Shown here: positions 1 through 11,889 of the stretch, in pieces
How the letters are laid out: the number at the start of each line of letters is the position of its first letter
Position numbering within the stretch: position 1 is the stretch's first letter
Assembly: GCF_030463535.1 (NCBI RefSeq)
Contig: NC_132878.1
Location: 87,182,355 to 87,246,354, forward strand
Direction of reading: 5' to 3'
Source: Salminus brasiliensis
Lineage: Eukaryota; Chordata; Actinopteri; Characiformes; Bryconidae
Length of the DNA stretch: 64,000 nucleotides
The notes under the pieces: generated by a model
What the model was told of the DNA's origin: nothing
What the model saw: only the letters and a program-made list of their open reading frames with translations
Databases searched by the model: none
Made by a program: the position numbers and the translations under genes

Positions 1-345
1 AGATTGGGACCCCTGCTAATTTGCACCCATTGCTGACGCAAACATGCACATGCACATGCACATGCGCACACATAGCTTGTCTAGTCCCTGTAAATAAGAA
101 TTGCCAATAGAATAGGACTCTCTGGAGCAGATAAACAAAAAACTATTGGCACCATGCCTAATGCCAGGTGTGGACAAGAGGGATATAAAGCCCCCAGCAT
201 TGAGCTGTGGAGCAGTGGACCTGTGTTCTCATTTTGGATGAGTTGAGGATGAATGGGTGGTGATCATCCAATATCCTAACTTCATTAATGCAGGTGTCTC
301 AGTACAGGTGTCCCAGTACTTGTCCATCTGGTGTATGACTCTGGT
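1..345. mobile_element. Non-autonomous DNA transposon copy (family A)
   Basis: This is the family of short, non-coding fish elements recognised by internal phrases such as TTGGCACCATGCCTAATG, GGATATAAAGCCCCC, CATCCAATATCCTAAC and AGGTGTCCCAGTACTTGTCC. Further copies occur at 12840-13206, 21320-21430, 22075-22350 (opposite orientation), 25765-26022 and 26915-27025. Better-preserved copies end in CACTATATG(T/G)(A/C)CAAA-type termini, typical of Tc1/mariner-derived MITEs. It lies within a stx17 intron and is truncated by the window edge. Confidence 0.65.
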
Positions 346-587
346 TACACAGCATTATGTAATTCTTGTGAGAGGTCTTGTGCAGATTTACCAAAGTTAT
401 ATAGTGTAGTAGCAGTGCTTCGGCCCGGATTGGCAATAACAGAGACGCTGTTCTCACTGTACCATCTCGCTGTACCATTACCATAATTCTGAAGTTGCTA
501 TTTTAAAGTAAAATTGCCACATAGTGTTGCGTTAACTGATGGTTTCTAACCAACCGACCCAACCCAAGCAACAATCTAGAAGTTTCT

Positions 588-1112
588 GCTTCTGCTGAGT
601 CCCACTGAACCTGAACTGTGGATGTGAGCTTCATGATTAGAGCTGGCAGGTGTTACTAAGTCCTGACTTTGTAAGGTGCCCAAATTTATTCACAGGCCAC
701 ATGGGCAAAAAAAAGCCTTGTCACAAGGCCTGATTCGTGCAGCAACCTGTATTCTCATAACTAAAAGAGTCTGGTGGTGATGTGCTGCTGTCCACCATCA
801 ACAACACCATGTTCTCCTGAAGTTGTCGCTACATTTTAGGTGGTGAAAAGGTTTCAGTTGTGTGCTGAGGGTATGGAAATGTTTGGGCCTAAGAAATTTG
901 GTTTCAGAAAACCAAAGAGGTTTTAGATAGAGACAAAATTATTTCGGTATGCCAAGTTAAATAGTTTTCCATTCTAGGACTATGTGAATGGTAGAGACAG
1001 TGTTTAAAGTTATTTGTTGAGCGGAAGGACGGCATGTTGAATAAATGTGGACAACTTCTGCTGAGTCCCACTGAACCTGAACTGTGGATGTGAGCTTCAT
1101 GATTAGAGCTGG
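588..1112. repeat. Interspersed repeat, first copy, flanked by a 59-bp duplication
   Basis: Segment B (about 651-1049) recurs almost unchanged at 2539-2963. Around this first copy a different segment, starting TTCTGCTGAGTCCCACTGAA and about 59 bp long, occurs on both sides in the same direction (about 588-648 and 1052-1112). The second copy of B lacks the flanking pair. No coding capacity is seen. It lies in a stx17 intron. Confidence 0.75.
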
Positions 1113-1546
1113 AAGCGTAAAACCAATAACAAAAATAACATTATTCACACATCTGCCTTTACCAAAGATTCTACTACTTTTACCAATCGCACATCAGTAA
1201 TATCTGAAATTCATATTTGTATGAACACACACACACATTCAAATCAAATGGTAGTGAGCATCAGGCATAAAATAAAAGATTCCAGGGTAGAGAGTTAACA
1301 CGGATTGCTCCAGCCGCCTGTGTGTGTGTGGCTTTGTGTGCAGTGATTACTTTGAGCTCACACTGATTTAGACAGAGAGACAGCTGCCACTCTTTGAATA
1401 TTTCATAAGCTTCCGACCGACCACCCAGTTGCCCCCGACGACCGGCCCCCTGCCCCCTCAAACAAGAGGCTCTGCCCCCTCCTATCTCTCCTTCTGCCCC
1501 AGTGCACAGACTTACCCCACTCAAACTCACCACCTAACACCACCAA

Positions 1547-1655
<109 letters not shown>

Positions 1656-2173
1656 TATAAAGTCTTAGATTATATTTTTGAAAATATACTTTAATAATGA
1701 TTCTTGATTCCTGTAGAAGTAAAAGTAGCTACCCATTGACAAGGCCAAAAACCCTGATTCTTATAGAACTGTTCTGCAACATCCTAGAATATCCAGCACT
1801 AAACAGCATAAAATTTAAATTAAATTAAGTCTAAATGAACAGATTGAAATTATTCCCAAAACCAGAATTAAGCTCTTGATTTGAATAGCTGAGGTGAAAC
1901 TAAGGGGATATTCCCTTCCTTCTCCTCCTCATTCATGAATAGAGTAAAGAAGTAATTTAAGCATTGGCAATAAACTAGCATTAAATGTTTTTCAAAGTTT
2001 TTCTAAACTATTTAATTTTGGAGATCTAAAGTCATTCATAGGGGTTTCATGTGAAATGGGCTTTGGAAACTGGGCTGAAAGTCAAAATAGAACTATTTGG
2101 CTACAATTAGCAAAGTTATGCTTGGAACAAAAATAACTACACTGTTAAAAAAGATCCTTAAGGAACTTTTGGA

Positions 2174-2280
2174 GGTTCTTTAATTTGAAACTGGGGAGGA
2201 ACCTCTTAAGGTGCTTTTTGAAGAAAAGGGTTCCTTAAAGGATTCTAGAGGTTTCTCCCCAGTTTTAAAGTGAAGAAGCC
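2174..2280. repeat. Fold-back (inverted repeat) element
   Basis: The arms 2174-2204 and 2249-2280 are imperfect reverse complements of about 30 nt (GGTTCTTTAATTTGAAACTG against CCAGTTTTAAAGTGAAGAAG), with a 44-nt loop. This is typical of a short palindromic MITE. Similar GGTTCTTTA phrases are found at the right edge of the window (63870-64000). Confidence 0.6.
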
Positions 2281-2538
2281 CTAAAAATTCCTCAATGATC
2301 TTATATTTACACTTTACTTTTAACAGAAGCTTGTGGAACGGCACCGCACATTTCCCTGACCTAAACATCATAGATAATTTGCATATACACCTTAAACAAT
2401 CCAGGACAACCAGATAATAGCTCAGAACTAGAGGCCTGCTGCAAGGAATAGTGGGAAAACATTCCCACTGCAAGAACCTAAAGACTTGAAGTGTAGCTAC
2501 AGAAAACATTTGCTGGCTGTTATTTCTGTCAGAGAGGG

Positions 2539-2963
2539 TGTTACTAAGTCCTGACTTTGTAAGGTGCCCAAATTTATTCACAGGCCACATGGGCAATTAG
2601 ATTTTTTTGAGGACGCTAGATCAGGAAAAGCCTTGTCACAAGGCCTGATTCGTGCAGCAACCTGTATTCTCATAACTAAAAGAGTCTGGTGGTGATGTGC
2701 TGCTGTCCACCATCAACAACACCATGTTCTCCTCAAGTTGTCGCTACATTTTAGGTGGTGAAAAGGTTTCAGTTGTGTGCTGAGGGTATGGAAATGTTTG
2801 GGCCTAAAAAATTTGGTTTCACAAAACAGAGGTTTTAGATAGAGACAAAATTATTTCGGTATGCCAAGTTAAATAGTTTTCCATTCTAGGACTATGTGAA
2901 TGGTAGAGACAGTGTTTAAAGTTATTTGTTGAGCGGAAGGACGGCATGTTGAATAAATGTGGA
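2539..2963. repeat. Interspersed repeat, second copy of segment B
   Basis: This is a near-identical copy of 651-1049, sharing for example GTTACTAAGTCCTGACTTTG, CAAGGCCTGATTCGTGCAGC and GAGCGGAAGGACGGCATGTT. It differs by a short insertion (GATTTTTTTGAGGACGCTAG near 2599) and point changes. The high similarity implies recent duplication or recent amplification of the family. Confidence 0.8.
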
Positions 2964-3408
2964 TGCCTTTTTGACGAGTGTATGTGTCATTTCACTTCAC
3001 AAACTGTTCAGCTGCCTCTACATGTGGACCGTGTTACACAAAGGTTTGGCCACCTGTGGTCTACAGCAGAGAGTTTGACTCCTTGAGTGCATTCCCCAGT
3101 CCTGGATTCTGTATCAGTCACAGGTAGGGCTTATTGCTCGATTGATTTAACTGATTACAAAATCCAGCACTGGAATGGATTCAGATTCTGGAGTTGAAGC
3201 GCTCTGGTTTAGAGTTGGTGCAGTGTGCTATTTAAAGGTAATTACATAATGAAGTACAGTTAGTTACAGCATGTATGACATTACGTTCCCTAGTTTAGAA
3301 TATCCAACAGAACCTCTCTGCTCGTTTCACAGACCTACAAGCGAGAAAAAAAAATTCAATTTAGAACCATTTCACATCATGGCAATGCCATGGGGCTTCT
3401 AAAAGTTG

Positions 3409-3410
<2 letters not shown>

Positions 3411-3472
<62 letters not shown>
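3411..3472. repeat. (GT)n microsatellite close to stx17 splice acceptor
   Basis: About 24 GT units are followed by a GCGCGC interruption and further GT. It ends about 45 nt upstream of the stx17 exon that starts at 3518, so the pre-mRNA carries a UG-rich tract just before the polypyrimidine tract. Confidence 0.95.
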
Positions 3473-3517
3473 TGTCTGTGGACCCAAAGTCCATAACTTT
3501 CTCTTTCCTTGTCTTAG

Positions 3518-3604
3518 GCTCAGCAGGAGAAGATTGACAGCATCGAGGCCAATGTTAGCGTAGCGGCGGATAACGTGGAGGAGGGGACGCGGAGCCTGGG
3601 GAAG
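3518..3604 (+). CDS. stx17: stx17 penultimate exon: C-terminal half of Qa-SNARE motif
   Basis: This exon is 87 nt (29 codons, in frame at both ends). The acceptor is tttccttgtcttag before GCT CAG CAG and the donor is AAG|gtaagg. It encodes AQQEKIDSIEANV...EEGTRSLGK, matching the second half of the vertebrate STX17 SNARE helix. The zero-layer Gln should be one of the first residues of the exon, judging by alignment with human. Because the length is a multiple of three, skipping would leave the frame open but delete the membrane-proximal half of the SNARE motif. A (GT)n tract ends about 45 nt upstream of the acceptor. Confidence 0.95.
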
Positions 3605-4133
3605 GTAAGGGGGAGTGAGGGGAGTCCTGCTGGGGGATCGATTCCACTCTAGCTCCCTGCTTCAGCCGGGCCTAGCCGCGCCATCAGCCCATTGATTCAC
3701 ATCAGCGCGTAAGGAAACGGCAATTAAGAGCATAAGGAGAGCGAGAGAGAGAGGGAGAAGTGGAGAGGGTGGGAGAGAGAGAGAAGTGGAGAGGGAGGGA
3801 GAGAGAGAGAGAGAGAGAGCAGTGGAGAGAGAGAGCAGTGGAGAGAGGGAGAGAGCGAGAGGGAGAGAGAGAGGGAGAGAGTTAGCAGGGGAGGTAAAAG
3901 GCATGCAGCAGAGGGAATCGATGTGTGTTGTGTTGGCCCCTCGCGGAGAGTCGATGAGTGTGCGACTGTGTGAGTGAACAGAGGGCTTAAGGGTGTAAAA
4001 GAGAGTCTATAGCCGACTTTTGAGCTCCAGCTGGGGGTTCAATATACACACACACATACACACAGACGCACACTAACCGTGGAGTTCTGAGCAAAGGAAC
4101 GGAAGAAGGGTGAAGCACACAGGCAGGGTTTAT

Positions 4134-4192
<59 letters not shown>

Positions 4193-5308
4193 TATTGATC
4201 CAGTCAGAATTGAAGTGTTTCTGGATGTAGTTGATGCAGTTCCATTGAGCACTGTTTCTATGTAGAAAGTGGCCTCACCTACGTCTTTACTGAAAGGAAC
4301 AGAAGGAGGTCAACAAACACACACACACACACACACGCGCGCACTTTCATTTATATGTTTGTACATATATACATGTACATATACAGTATATTACTGTTAT
4401 AATACTAGCCGCTTCATTAACATCACCTCCTTGTTTCTACACTCATTGTCATATAGTAGCACTTTGTAGTTCTATAATTCCAGAAGTCCATCTGTTTCTC
4501 TGCATACTTTATCAGCCTCCTATCACCCTGTTCTCCAATGACCAGGATCCTACAGGACCACCACAAATCAGGTAGTATTTGGGTGGTGGGTCATTCTCAG
4601 CACTGCAGTGGCACTGACATGGCGTGTGTTGTAGTGTTGGGCTGATGCTGTTGACTCAGACACTCCTACTTAGCCGGTCCACTATGTAGATGTAAAGTCA
4701 GAGACTGTTAATGATGGGCTACATCTGTTGCTACACAGTTTGTGTTGGTCATCCTGTAGTTCTTTATCAGCGATCACTGAATGCTGCCCACAGGATGCTG
4801 TTGGCTGAATATTTCTGGTTGGTTGACTGCTTAATGTGCTGCCTTAGGACTTAAACACTCATCCGTTTTAAAAAAAGATATATAAAATGCACGTAAATAC
4901 ACATAAATCCATATATGTAGTAGCATGTCCCATATGTATTATATGTGCAAAAATCCCTATATGTAATAATATATGTGAAAATCTATATGTGTAATAATAT
5001 GCTCCATATGTATTATATATGCGTATGTTGTAATGTTCCCCATTTGTATTATACATGCATAAATCCCTGTTTGTAATAATAATGTGCCCCATATGTATTA
5101 TATATATGTGTACTAATACTTTACTAATAGTACTAATTCTAACTACTAATTAAACTAATAGCCTTTATGTATGATATATGTAATACACATTAATAAACAC
5201 AGACACACACACACAGCTCACTACTGATTGTGCTGGCTCAGGACTTTCAGAGCAACATCTCACTTCATATTTCATACCAATTTTTGCACATCCTGTAGTC
5301 TCTCTCTC

Positions 5309-5343
<35 letters not shown>

Positions 5344-7209
5344 CATGCTCTCTCTCTGCTGGTGGTTTGGATAATTAAGCGCTTCTGAAGATGGTGAGAT
5401 GAGAGAATGAGAGAAATAAAGAGAGGAAGATGAGAGGAGCAAAAAGGTGTCGTTTGATGAACACCCTTGCCTTTAGAGTTAACTATCTTAATCAAATTCG
5501 TTAAGTGTGTGCATGTGTGTGTGTGCATGTGTGTGTAAACGTTGTGTGTTATATCCTACTGTTAATTAAAGAGTGTTTTGGCTAATGCAGCTTCACATTT
5601 TACCTGATATGCCCCAGTTTGATCTACAGACGTGCACACGTTTGCATTTGCGCCCCATAAAGGCTTGTGGGAAATTGTCCTGTTATCAGAAAAAACAGCA
5701 CATGAAATGTCTGAAGTTCAAATGCAGTTTCTGACTGACTTTTACTGATGAGCTTTCCCCCACTACACACTCACACGTATACACACACCCCTATATATCA
5801 GTTAGTTTCTGGTGTTCTGAATCACAGTTTATGTTTCATGAAGTTGAACCCGGTTTTATTGCTGATTGAACAACAGATATCCTGATGTGATGCTCATTAT
5901 AGGCCATAAAACTCAGTGAATACAGTGAAGCAAATGCAGAGAAAGATAAATACAGTAGAAAGGGTTGTTTTGAGGGAAGACACTACGAATTTGTCCAGTT
6001 CCACCTGCAGCTCACCTGATTTACTCTGATAAAGAAGGATTCGGATATACTAGGTGCTGGAGGGTTACTGTAAAAACTGGAGTGCTGCTGACATGGAAAT
6101 GTGTTTGTTTTTTCACTGACTTTCACTGATTAAGTGATTTTCACAATATACTCCAACAGCTGTCCGTTGCACAGTGCTGTATTGACTGATCTGATGTCAG
6201 CTCTCATTTGTAACACTTCTCAAACTAAAATAAACAGCAGAAACTCACAAAGTATTAAATTCTATATAATTTGATTATACACTATATCTATTTTACATAT
6301 ATTGTGACTGACATGATCAGTCCGGGTCTGTTTGATTATAGTGTTTTTTGATTTGTTTGTTTTTTTATACCAATTCATGTTTGCTGCCTTGATTAACCGC
6401 TTTACTCCCCACAGTACTTTAACTTAACAGTACAGTACAGTTCATAAACTATAGAATTACTGTACAGTCACATGCAAAAATTAGGCCAACATTGTTTACA
6501 TTTGTTTTGTTGATTTCTAAGTGAAAATAAAGGAACAAAAACTAGCATGGCCTTATTCCTGCACATTTTAAAGCACCATATGAATTCATTAGCTGAATTT
6601 TTATATTTTAGAAAAATAAAACATTATCTTATATTAAATGTAATTTAATATGTGCAGAAAAGTGTTCTCTGAACTTACTTTCAGTTAGAAAATCAGCTAA
6701 ACATGTAATTTGACTGTAAATAGATGATTTTATTATCCGTTATATTATTCTGCTATGTTATTTATTATTTAACACATCATTGTTTCTAAAATAATTCAAA
6801 TAATAATAATTCAAAATGTCAAATTATACTTGTTTATGTCTAGTTGCTGGTCTTTAAATCTGTGCTGCATCGTTTATTATTTAATAAATCAAGAACAATA
6901 ATAAATAATCAAGTTCATGTAGTGTTGCGTGCCACAGACTAACACTTCTTGTCCTACTCTGTGTCTCTATAGGCAGCACGCGCAAGCCTGGCGGTGATAC
7001 CTGTGGCGGGGGCAGTGGTGGGGACCGTGTTGGCCGGTCCGTTGGGGCTTCTGGCCGGCTTTAAAGTGGCCGGCGTGGCGGCTGCTGTGGGGGGCGGCCT
7101 GCTGGGGTTTGCCGGGGGCAATTTAATCCAGCGCAAAAAGAGAGAGCGAGTGGAGCTCCAGCTTCAACAGCTCGACAACACTAAAGCTGGACATGAACAC
7201 GTGCAATAA
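3518..7209 (+). CDS. stx17: Syntaxin-17, 3' end of gene (last two coding exons)
   Basis: Syntaxin-17 is the Qa-SNARE that is recruited to closed autophagosomes and pairs with SNAP29 and VAMP8 to drive fusion with lysosomes; it also acts at ER-mitochondria contacts. Two exons are visible, 3518-3604 and 6973-7209, joined in phase 0 by a GT-AG intron of 3.4 kb. Together they give 107 residues: the end of the SNARE helix (KIDSIEANV, NVEEGTRSLGK), then two short hydrophobic segments rich in Gly and Ala (IPVAGAVVGT, AGFKVAGVAAAVGGG), then a basic RKKR stop-transfer and a short hydrophilic tail ending at TAA. The paired hydrophobic segments are the C-terminal hairpin that sets STX17 apart from ordinary single-anchor syntaxins. 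The N-terminal Habc exons lie left of the window. The neighbour erp44 is tail to tail, as in human 9q31. Identification is firm; only the tail after RKKR is poorly conserved. Confidence 0.96.
3735..3895 (+). repeat. GA-rich polypurine tract
   Basis: About 160 nt made almost wholly of GAGA, GGGA and GTGGAGAG phrases on the plus strand, about 130 nt downstream of the 3604 donor. Open frames on both strands are low-complexity (Arg/Glu or Ser/Leu) and are rejected as genes. A long homopurine strand can form triplex (H-) DNA. Confidence 0.85.
4135..4191. repeat. (GT)n microsatellite
   Basis: About 28 uninterrupted GT units in the last stx17 intron. Confidence 0.96.
4536..4840. mobile_element. Dispersed fish repeat, hAT-like MITE fragment
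   Basis: Phrases such as GGGTGGTGGGTCATTCTCAG, CACTGCAGTGGCACTGACAT, GACACTCCTACTTAGCCGGT, GATGTAAAGTCAGAGACTGT and CTGAATATTTCTGGTTGGTT belong to a repeat I recognise as very common in fish genomes, probably a non-autonomous hAT-type element. The class assignment is from memory. No coding capacity. Confidence 0.5.
4880..5115. repeat. Degenerate AT-rich tandem repeat
   Basis: Recurring phrases CATATGTATTATATATGC, AAATCCCTATATGTAATAAT and GTGCCCCATATGTATTATAT are spaced about 50-60 nt apart, giving four to five diverged units. The minus-strand frame of 74 codons across it is repetitive (HIIITNRD, YNTYGAYY) and is not a gene. Confidence 0.7.
5299..5340. repeat. (CT)n microsatellite
   Basis: About 20 CT units with a CCCC interruption in the last stx17 intron. 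Confidence 0.9.
5345..6972 (+). other. Remainder of the last stx17 intron
   Basis: AT-rich intron DNA with a short (GT)n near 5505-5535. No repeat family or coding signal was recognised, apart from the ordinary acceptor immediately before 6973. Confidence 0.5.
6973..7209 (+). CDS. stx17: stx17 last coding exon: glycine-zipper membrane hairpin and tail
   Basis: This exon encodes 78 codons plus TAA. The acceptor is tctctatag and the first codons are GCA GCA CGC. It encodes two hydrophobic stretches of about 20 residues separated by a short GPLGLLAGFK turn, with Gly and Ala spaced as in a glycine zipper, then LIQRKKRER and a polar tail ending HEHVQ. The hairpin is what targets STX17 to autophagosomes. 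The exon is markedly GC-rich (gcggcggg..., ggggcc) against a very AT-rich intron, which makes the boundary obvious. The human tail after RKK is different in sequence. Confidence 0.96.
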   Translation, partial: AARASLAVIPVAGAVVGTVLAGPLGLLAGFKVAGVAAAVGGGLLGFAGGNLIQRKKRERVELQLQQLDNTKAGHEHVQ

Positions 7210-9510
7210 CACACACTGGCACACACATACACCTGAGGACAGTGGTGTCATATCCGTACACACACACACCACAAACTGCAGCGTATTTGCAGTGTATTTG
7301 ACCCCTTAAACTGTACTCTTTATTCTCATAACTACTGTACATCACATTACAGATAGGGTTGATAATAGTTATTGAATAATTGAAAGAAGTTATTGAATAA
7401 TAAGTCTATAATTTAAGGGGTTAAACCACAAAAAAAGCTCATTCACTCACTAATACTACATAAAGTGGACTTGCTTTAAGTTTTTACTGCTGATCTCTGT
7501 TATTATGCCTTAAATAGTAAACCGTTTTTACACCTGAGCAAAAAAGAAAAAAAAGGCCACTCGTATCCCTCTCCGGATCCTAACGGGTGAGTTTTAGTAC
7601 CTCTGTATTGACGTGACTGTTAGTCAAACCGTTTGCGAGTTTACTGTGGCCGTGGGCGACACGATTTATCGGAGCACATTTTAAATGATGGTAAACAAAG
7701 TCCAGGTCTCTTTTATTGATCCAGCGAGCGGTGGCAGTTTGCACAGACAGCAGGCTTTCACTGGGGTGTCGTGCGGGTCTTATGCAGGGTTATGAGCGTT
7801 ATGGATAGGATTGATCGCAAGACTGGGAGTGTACATCGTAATATATGTGCCTGTGCGCTTATAGATGGCAGGGTAGTTTGCCTTCAGGATGAATTGGTGA
7901 TGGGAGAGGAGGCAGAATGGCAGTCTGCTTCCCAGTGAGGGAGGTTTTCCTTTAAACACAAATCTACCATCAGAGGGTTTTTTGGGGGAAGGACTAGGTT
8001 CTTATCACTTTGTCTAAAATTGCATAAATATATAAATGTGAAAGTGAGGCTTTTCTTTAACTGGGTCATCATAATCGAGCAAGAAACTGAATTTAATCTC
8101 TTAAATCTTGTGTTTTATACCAGTTTACCTTTTGAAAAAAAAAGACCTTTTTGAAATGTTACATAATGTTACATGAAATTATTATGTGTATTCTTTAAAG
8201 AAAGTTCATTTAAGTGCTAACAGGTTCTAGATTACATCCCAAATACCAGGTTTAACTGTTTACAGAATGTCTACAATAAAAACTGGGTACAAATGCAATA
8301 CTCAACAATAATAATTTCACTTTAAATGGACTGATTTCTGTGTACTGTTTTTTACAGTCATGTACTCAGGAATGTCTCTGTAATTAAATACTGGTGTAGG
8401 TGTGAATGCAAGCAGAAATTCCTGAAACGGTTTCTTTTTCTGAAGTTGGCGTGAGACTACAGACAACAATTGTGTATGGAACATCGCTACTGATCTAAAA
8501 CCCCTTTCACACGCGCGTTTTATCCTGGGTGAACTGGATGTGGTTTGAAGCTTAACTACAAGTTGGAGTCCATATTCCAATAAAGTCATGCAGCAAATGA
8601 CCTGTACGTTACCTACTACACTTCCCTATTTGTAAGTATAGTGACCTCTAGATTACAGCTGCAATTGTGGAATGTCCTGTTTACCAGGACTTTCATGATA
8701 AATATGAACATCCCAGTAAAATATCAAATGAAAGTGACCTGATAATGTTCTGGGATTTGGGTGTGAAAGGGGCTTTAATGCAATGTAGTACTAGAATAGG
8801 CTAAGTCTATGTCCCAAAAAAACAGGCTTGTGATTTTAATATTTAATTTAATGTTAATAAATACTTACTGGGTTGGGTTTTAATTTAACTACCAGAATAG
8901 TATCAAACACATATTGCAAATGTTTTGAGATTTGGCCTAAATTAATCTGTTGTAAGAAGTTATGAACATGAAACTGGTTGATATAAAAGAAAATTCTACA
9001 AAAAATACAGCTTGTAATAGTAATACTACTACTAATAATATGTTTAATAATATTACTGTTTTGTTTGCTTGTTCCACTCATTCTGTACACAGTTAAACTC
9101 AATATTGAAGATATTATTGATACGACCAAACTGTTGAATGACTGTTTGGAGTTTTTCATGGGTCCATAAATTAATAAAAAAACAATTGTTAGACACTTTT
9201 CATAGAAATCCATGTGACCTGTCCGACCCTAATGTATTGCAAAGGCCTCAGGCTATCAGTAACTTTAGACATTGCTGCTGCCCGGCCTTTCACATTTCAC
9301 AAGAGCAAACACACTTCTGTTGTGTTAAGAAGAAAGATGATCCTTTAACATATCTAGATGTCTGTGTTTGCTTTTATTGGTAATTGAATAGTTCATTGAA
9401 TTGAATTGATATTAATGCGATACTGACTACGATAACGGCCATAGTTTTCGTCCCTGTGCCTATACCCGCTTTTTCAAATGTGCCTAATTTTGCCAAATTT
9501 ATCAATAAAG
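7210..9510 (+). other. Probable stx17 3' UTR and downstream DNA
   Basis: Non-coding DNA follows the stx17 stop. Candidate poly(A) signals AATAAA are at 8275-8280, 8579-8584 and about 9504-9509; the sequence alone does not say which is used. An inverted-repeat element sits at about 8498-8776. The open frames here are short and resemble no protein. Confidence 0.4.
8498..8776. mobile_element. Short inverted-repeat element
   Basis: The ends are complementary: AAACCCCTTTCACACGC at about 8498 and GTGTGAAAGGGGCTTT at about 8761-8776. The interior is non-coding. This pattern suggests a hAT- or Harbinger-type MITE. It lies downstream of stx17. Confidence 0.5.
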
Positions 9511-10379
9511 AGTTTTATTTAAATTCACCAAACATTTATCCAACAGCATCACAGAACTGTAGAGGCAAAAGCTCCGCACTTGTTTAAGCTTCCATGTAGC
9601 TAGCGTCCTTAAGGCTTTGACAACAGAGGCCACCGAGAAGGCAAATCTAATACGGAAATCAATTCACTGTGGGGCCTCCTTGAGCACAAACAAGATTTAA
9701 ATGTTATTTGATCAAAGTCCTGAAGGACTGGTGGAAAAGCTGAACAACAGCCTTTTGTGCTTTATCGATTTGCTTTTTTAGCCTCAATTACTGAGAATAT
9801 ATTATTGCTTATTGCACAACACTGGACAGCTCGTGTCTTTATTTTCTGTTTTCCGAGCTGAGTTGCTGGCTGGCTGTGTGACATAAGAAACGTACTGATG
9901 ACAGCAAATGAATTCTTAAAGAGGAATTCCACTGAATTTCTGTATCATCCAAAGGTTGGGATGTAAAGAATTCAGAACGGTTTGGTGTGAATTGGTTAAT
10001 TGTAGAGAAACTTAAAAACTCAGATTTCTTTACAGTAGTCTACAACTATCCAGAAGGACCAGTAAACCTATTTGTGCCTTCTGAGATCTTAAGTCATTTT
10101 AATAAAGGTAAATTAGGGATTTTCCACATTTTGTAGTGTTGACATTGCAAATTCATAAAAAATACATTAAAATGGCTATAAATAGAATACAATGTGGGAT
10201 GTGCAATGGGATTCATAGTTTGAGAAGAGGTGGTGGTACAGTGCAGTGGTGTCTCGTTGGGAGTGTGGAAAATGGGTCACGAAGCAGATTATTAATAATT
10301 GTTAATGATTGACATAAAGGAGTGATTGCATTTCGGCATGCCAGAGGCCAAAGACTGAAGGAAGCATGAGGTACTGGCT

Positions 10380-10900
10380 TCAGCTTGACCACTATACTAA
10401 ACTATTGAAGTCCTTGGTTTGGATCTATGTTTAGGGTTATTCTCCTGTTTGAAAGTGAACTTTCAGCCCAAGTGATGTCTCTTACAGGCTAGAGTTCTTT
10501 TCCAGTTTTCCAATCCCTACTGGAGAAAAGCGTCCCAACAACAAGATACTATACTACCACCACCATGCTTGACTATTCCAATCAGTTTCCTTTCAACTAG
10601 AGGTTTTAAGAATACAACATGTGAAAAAACACAGTATAGGCCTAGAGGCATTTTATTTCTTAGCTGTGAGAGAAAAAAAACACTTTAGGCCATACTCTTA
10701 GCCCTATGGTAAAATCCTTCAGGCAACATATTTGTAACCACTGTGTGTACTGGTTTCCTCTGAAGTGTCTTCTTCACCTCTGTTTACAATTCTGACTCAG
10801 CATGTTTCTCAAGAAGGAAGCATTTCAAACCAAACCACTCTGAATGTCCTTCTTTACAGCTAAATGGTTCAATTTTGATGCAGTGAAAAAAGTCTGTTGC
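10380..10900. mobile_element. Decayed interspersed repeat, class uncertain
   Basis: Text such as GGTTATTCTCCTGTTTGAAA, CAACAACAAGATACTATACT and CACCACCATGCTTGACTATT resembles the middle of old fish DNA transposons whose reverse strand encodes a transposase. The frame is too broken to read as protein. The assignment is from general resemblance only. Confidence 0.3.
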
Positions 10901-11181
10901 GCTATACTTTACTTATCTAACATCTCAGATCTGTAATGTTGTGAGGTGGGGCCTCCATGGATCGCATCAATGACCTGACCACTCCATACAAGAAAAACCC
11001 CACAAGACCTGCCTGATGATTTGGAGTTTTGGAGATACTCTGACACAGTTGTCTAGCCACCACAGTTTGAGCCTTGTCAGAGGGGCTTCGATTCTAATGC
11101 TTGGCAATTTTAACAACTGACTGTTCACTTGCTGCCTGATCTATCCCATCTCTTTGCCAGATGCTTTTCACTTCACCTGTC

Positions 11182-11330
11182 AGATAAGATAAGATAAGAA
11201 AATCTTTTATTAGTCCCACAGTGGGGAAATTCTCAAAAACAGACACGAACGAAATCGAACCTGGGATCTTTGGTTCACACTTGGCCATCGTGCACGCAGT
11301 AGTGTTAATGTTATTGGTGTATGGCAAACC
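11182..11330 (-). mobile_element. Retroelement tail with (GATAA)n
   Basis: GATAAGATAAGATAAG is followed by AAAATCTTTTATTAGTCCCA and CAGTGGGGAAATTCTC, a signature I recognise from the ends of fish non-LTR elements. The (GATAA)n would be the tail of an element lying on this or the opposite strand. No reverse transcriptase frame is left. Confidence 0.35.
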
Positions 11331-11889
11331 CTACACTTTTACCCCCTTTTTGTGATGTCAGCACTCAAGACCCTGGCCTTAAAACCACCATCGATGTGTG
11401 CTTTTATCAGCAGATTAAAGAAGAACATCATTGTTTAAGCTACATATTTAACATTAACATGAACATTTCTGTTACTTAACGCTTATTGTGGAAAACTGAA
11501 CTTCCTTTACTTAAAAAAGAAAGAAAAAGAGATGTAGTATGTAAACACTGCTTAACTACTGTTTCTATGCTGTTCATATTTGGAAACAAAGCTGGAAATA
11601 CAGCCTGTTGTGAACTCATTTAAATGTATCTGTCTATTCATGCCACTGCAGTTAGATCTATCTGTTCTTCTGTCTGAAGTTATAAGGAGTGTTTCAGCCT
11701 GGACTGCTTTTCCCACAAGGCTTAAAACAAGGCAGTCAGAAGCTATCCTGGTCTTGTTTAGGATACTGTCTTAAAGGCACTGGTTTTATTCTGGGGAAGA
11801 GAAGTAGCTCGGAAAATAGTTTTTACTTACTGTTTTACTTACATCAACAAACAAAAAAAGAAATGTGTAAGAAAATATAGGTTTATATA

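Noticed and set aside
3662..3977. Open frames rich in Ser/Leu or Arg/Glu on both strands
   Set aside because: Translation of a GA-rich low-complexity tract.
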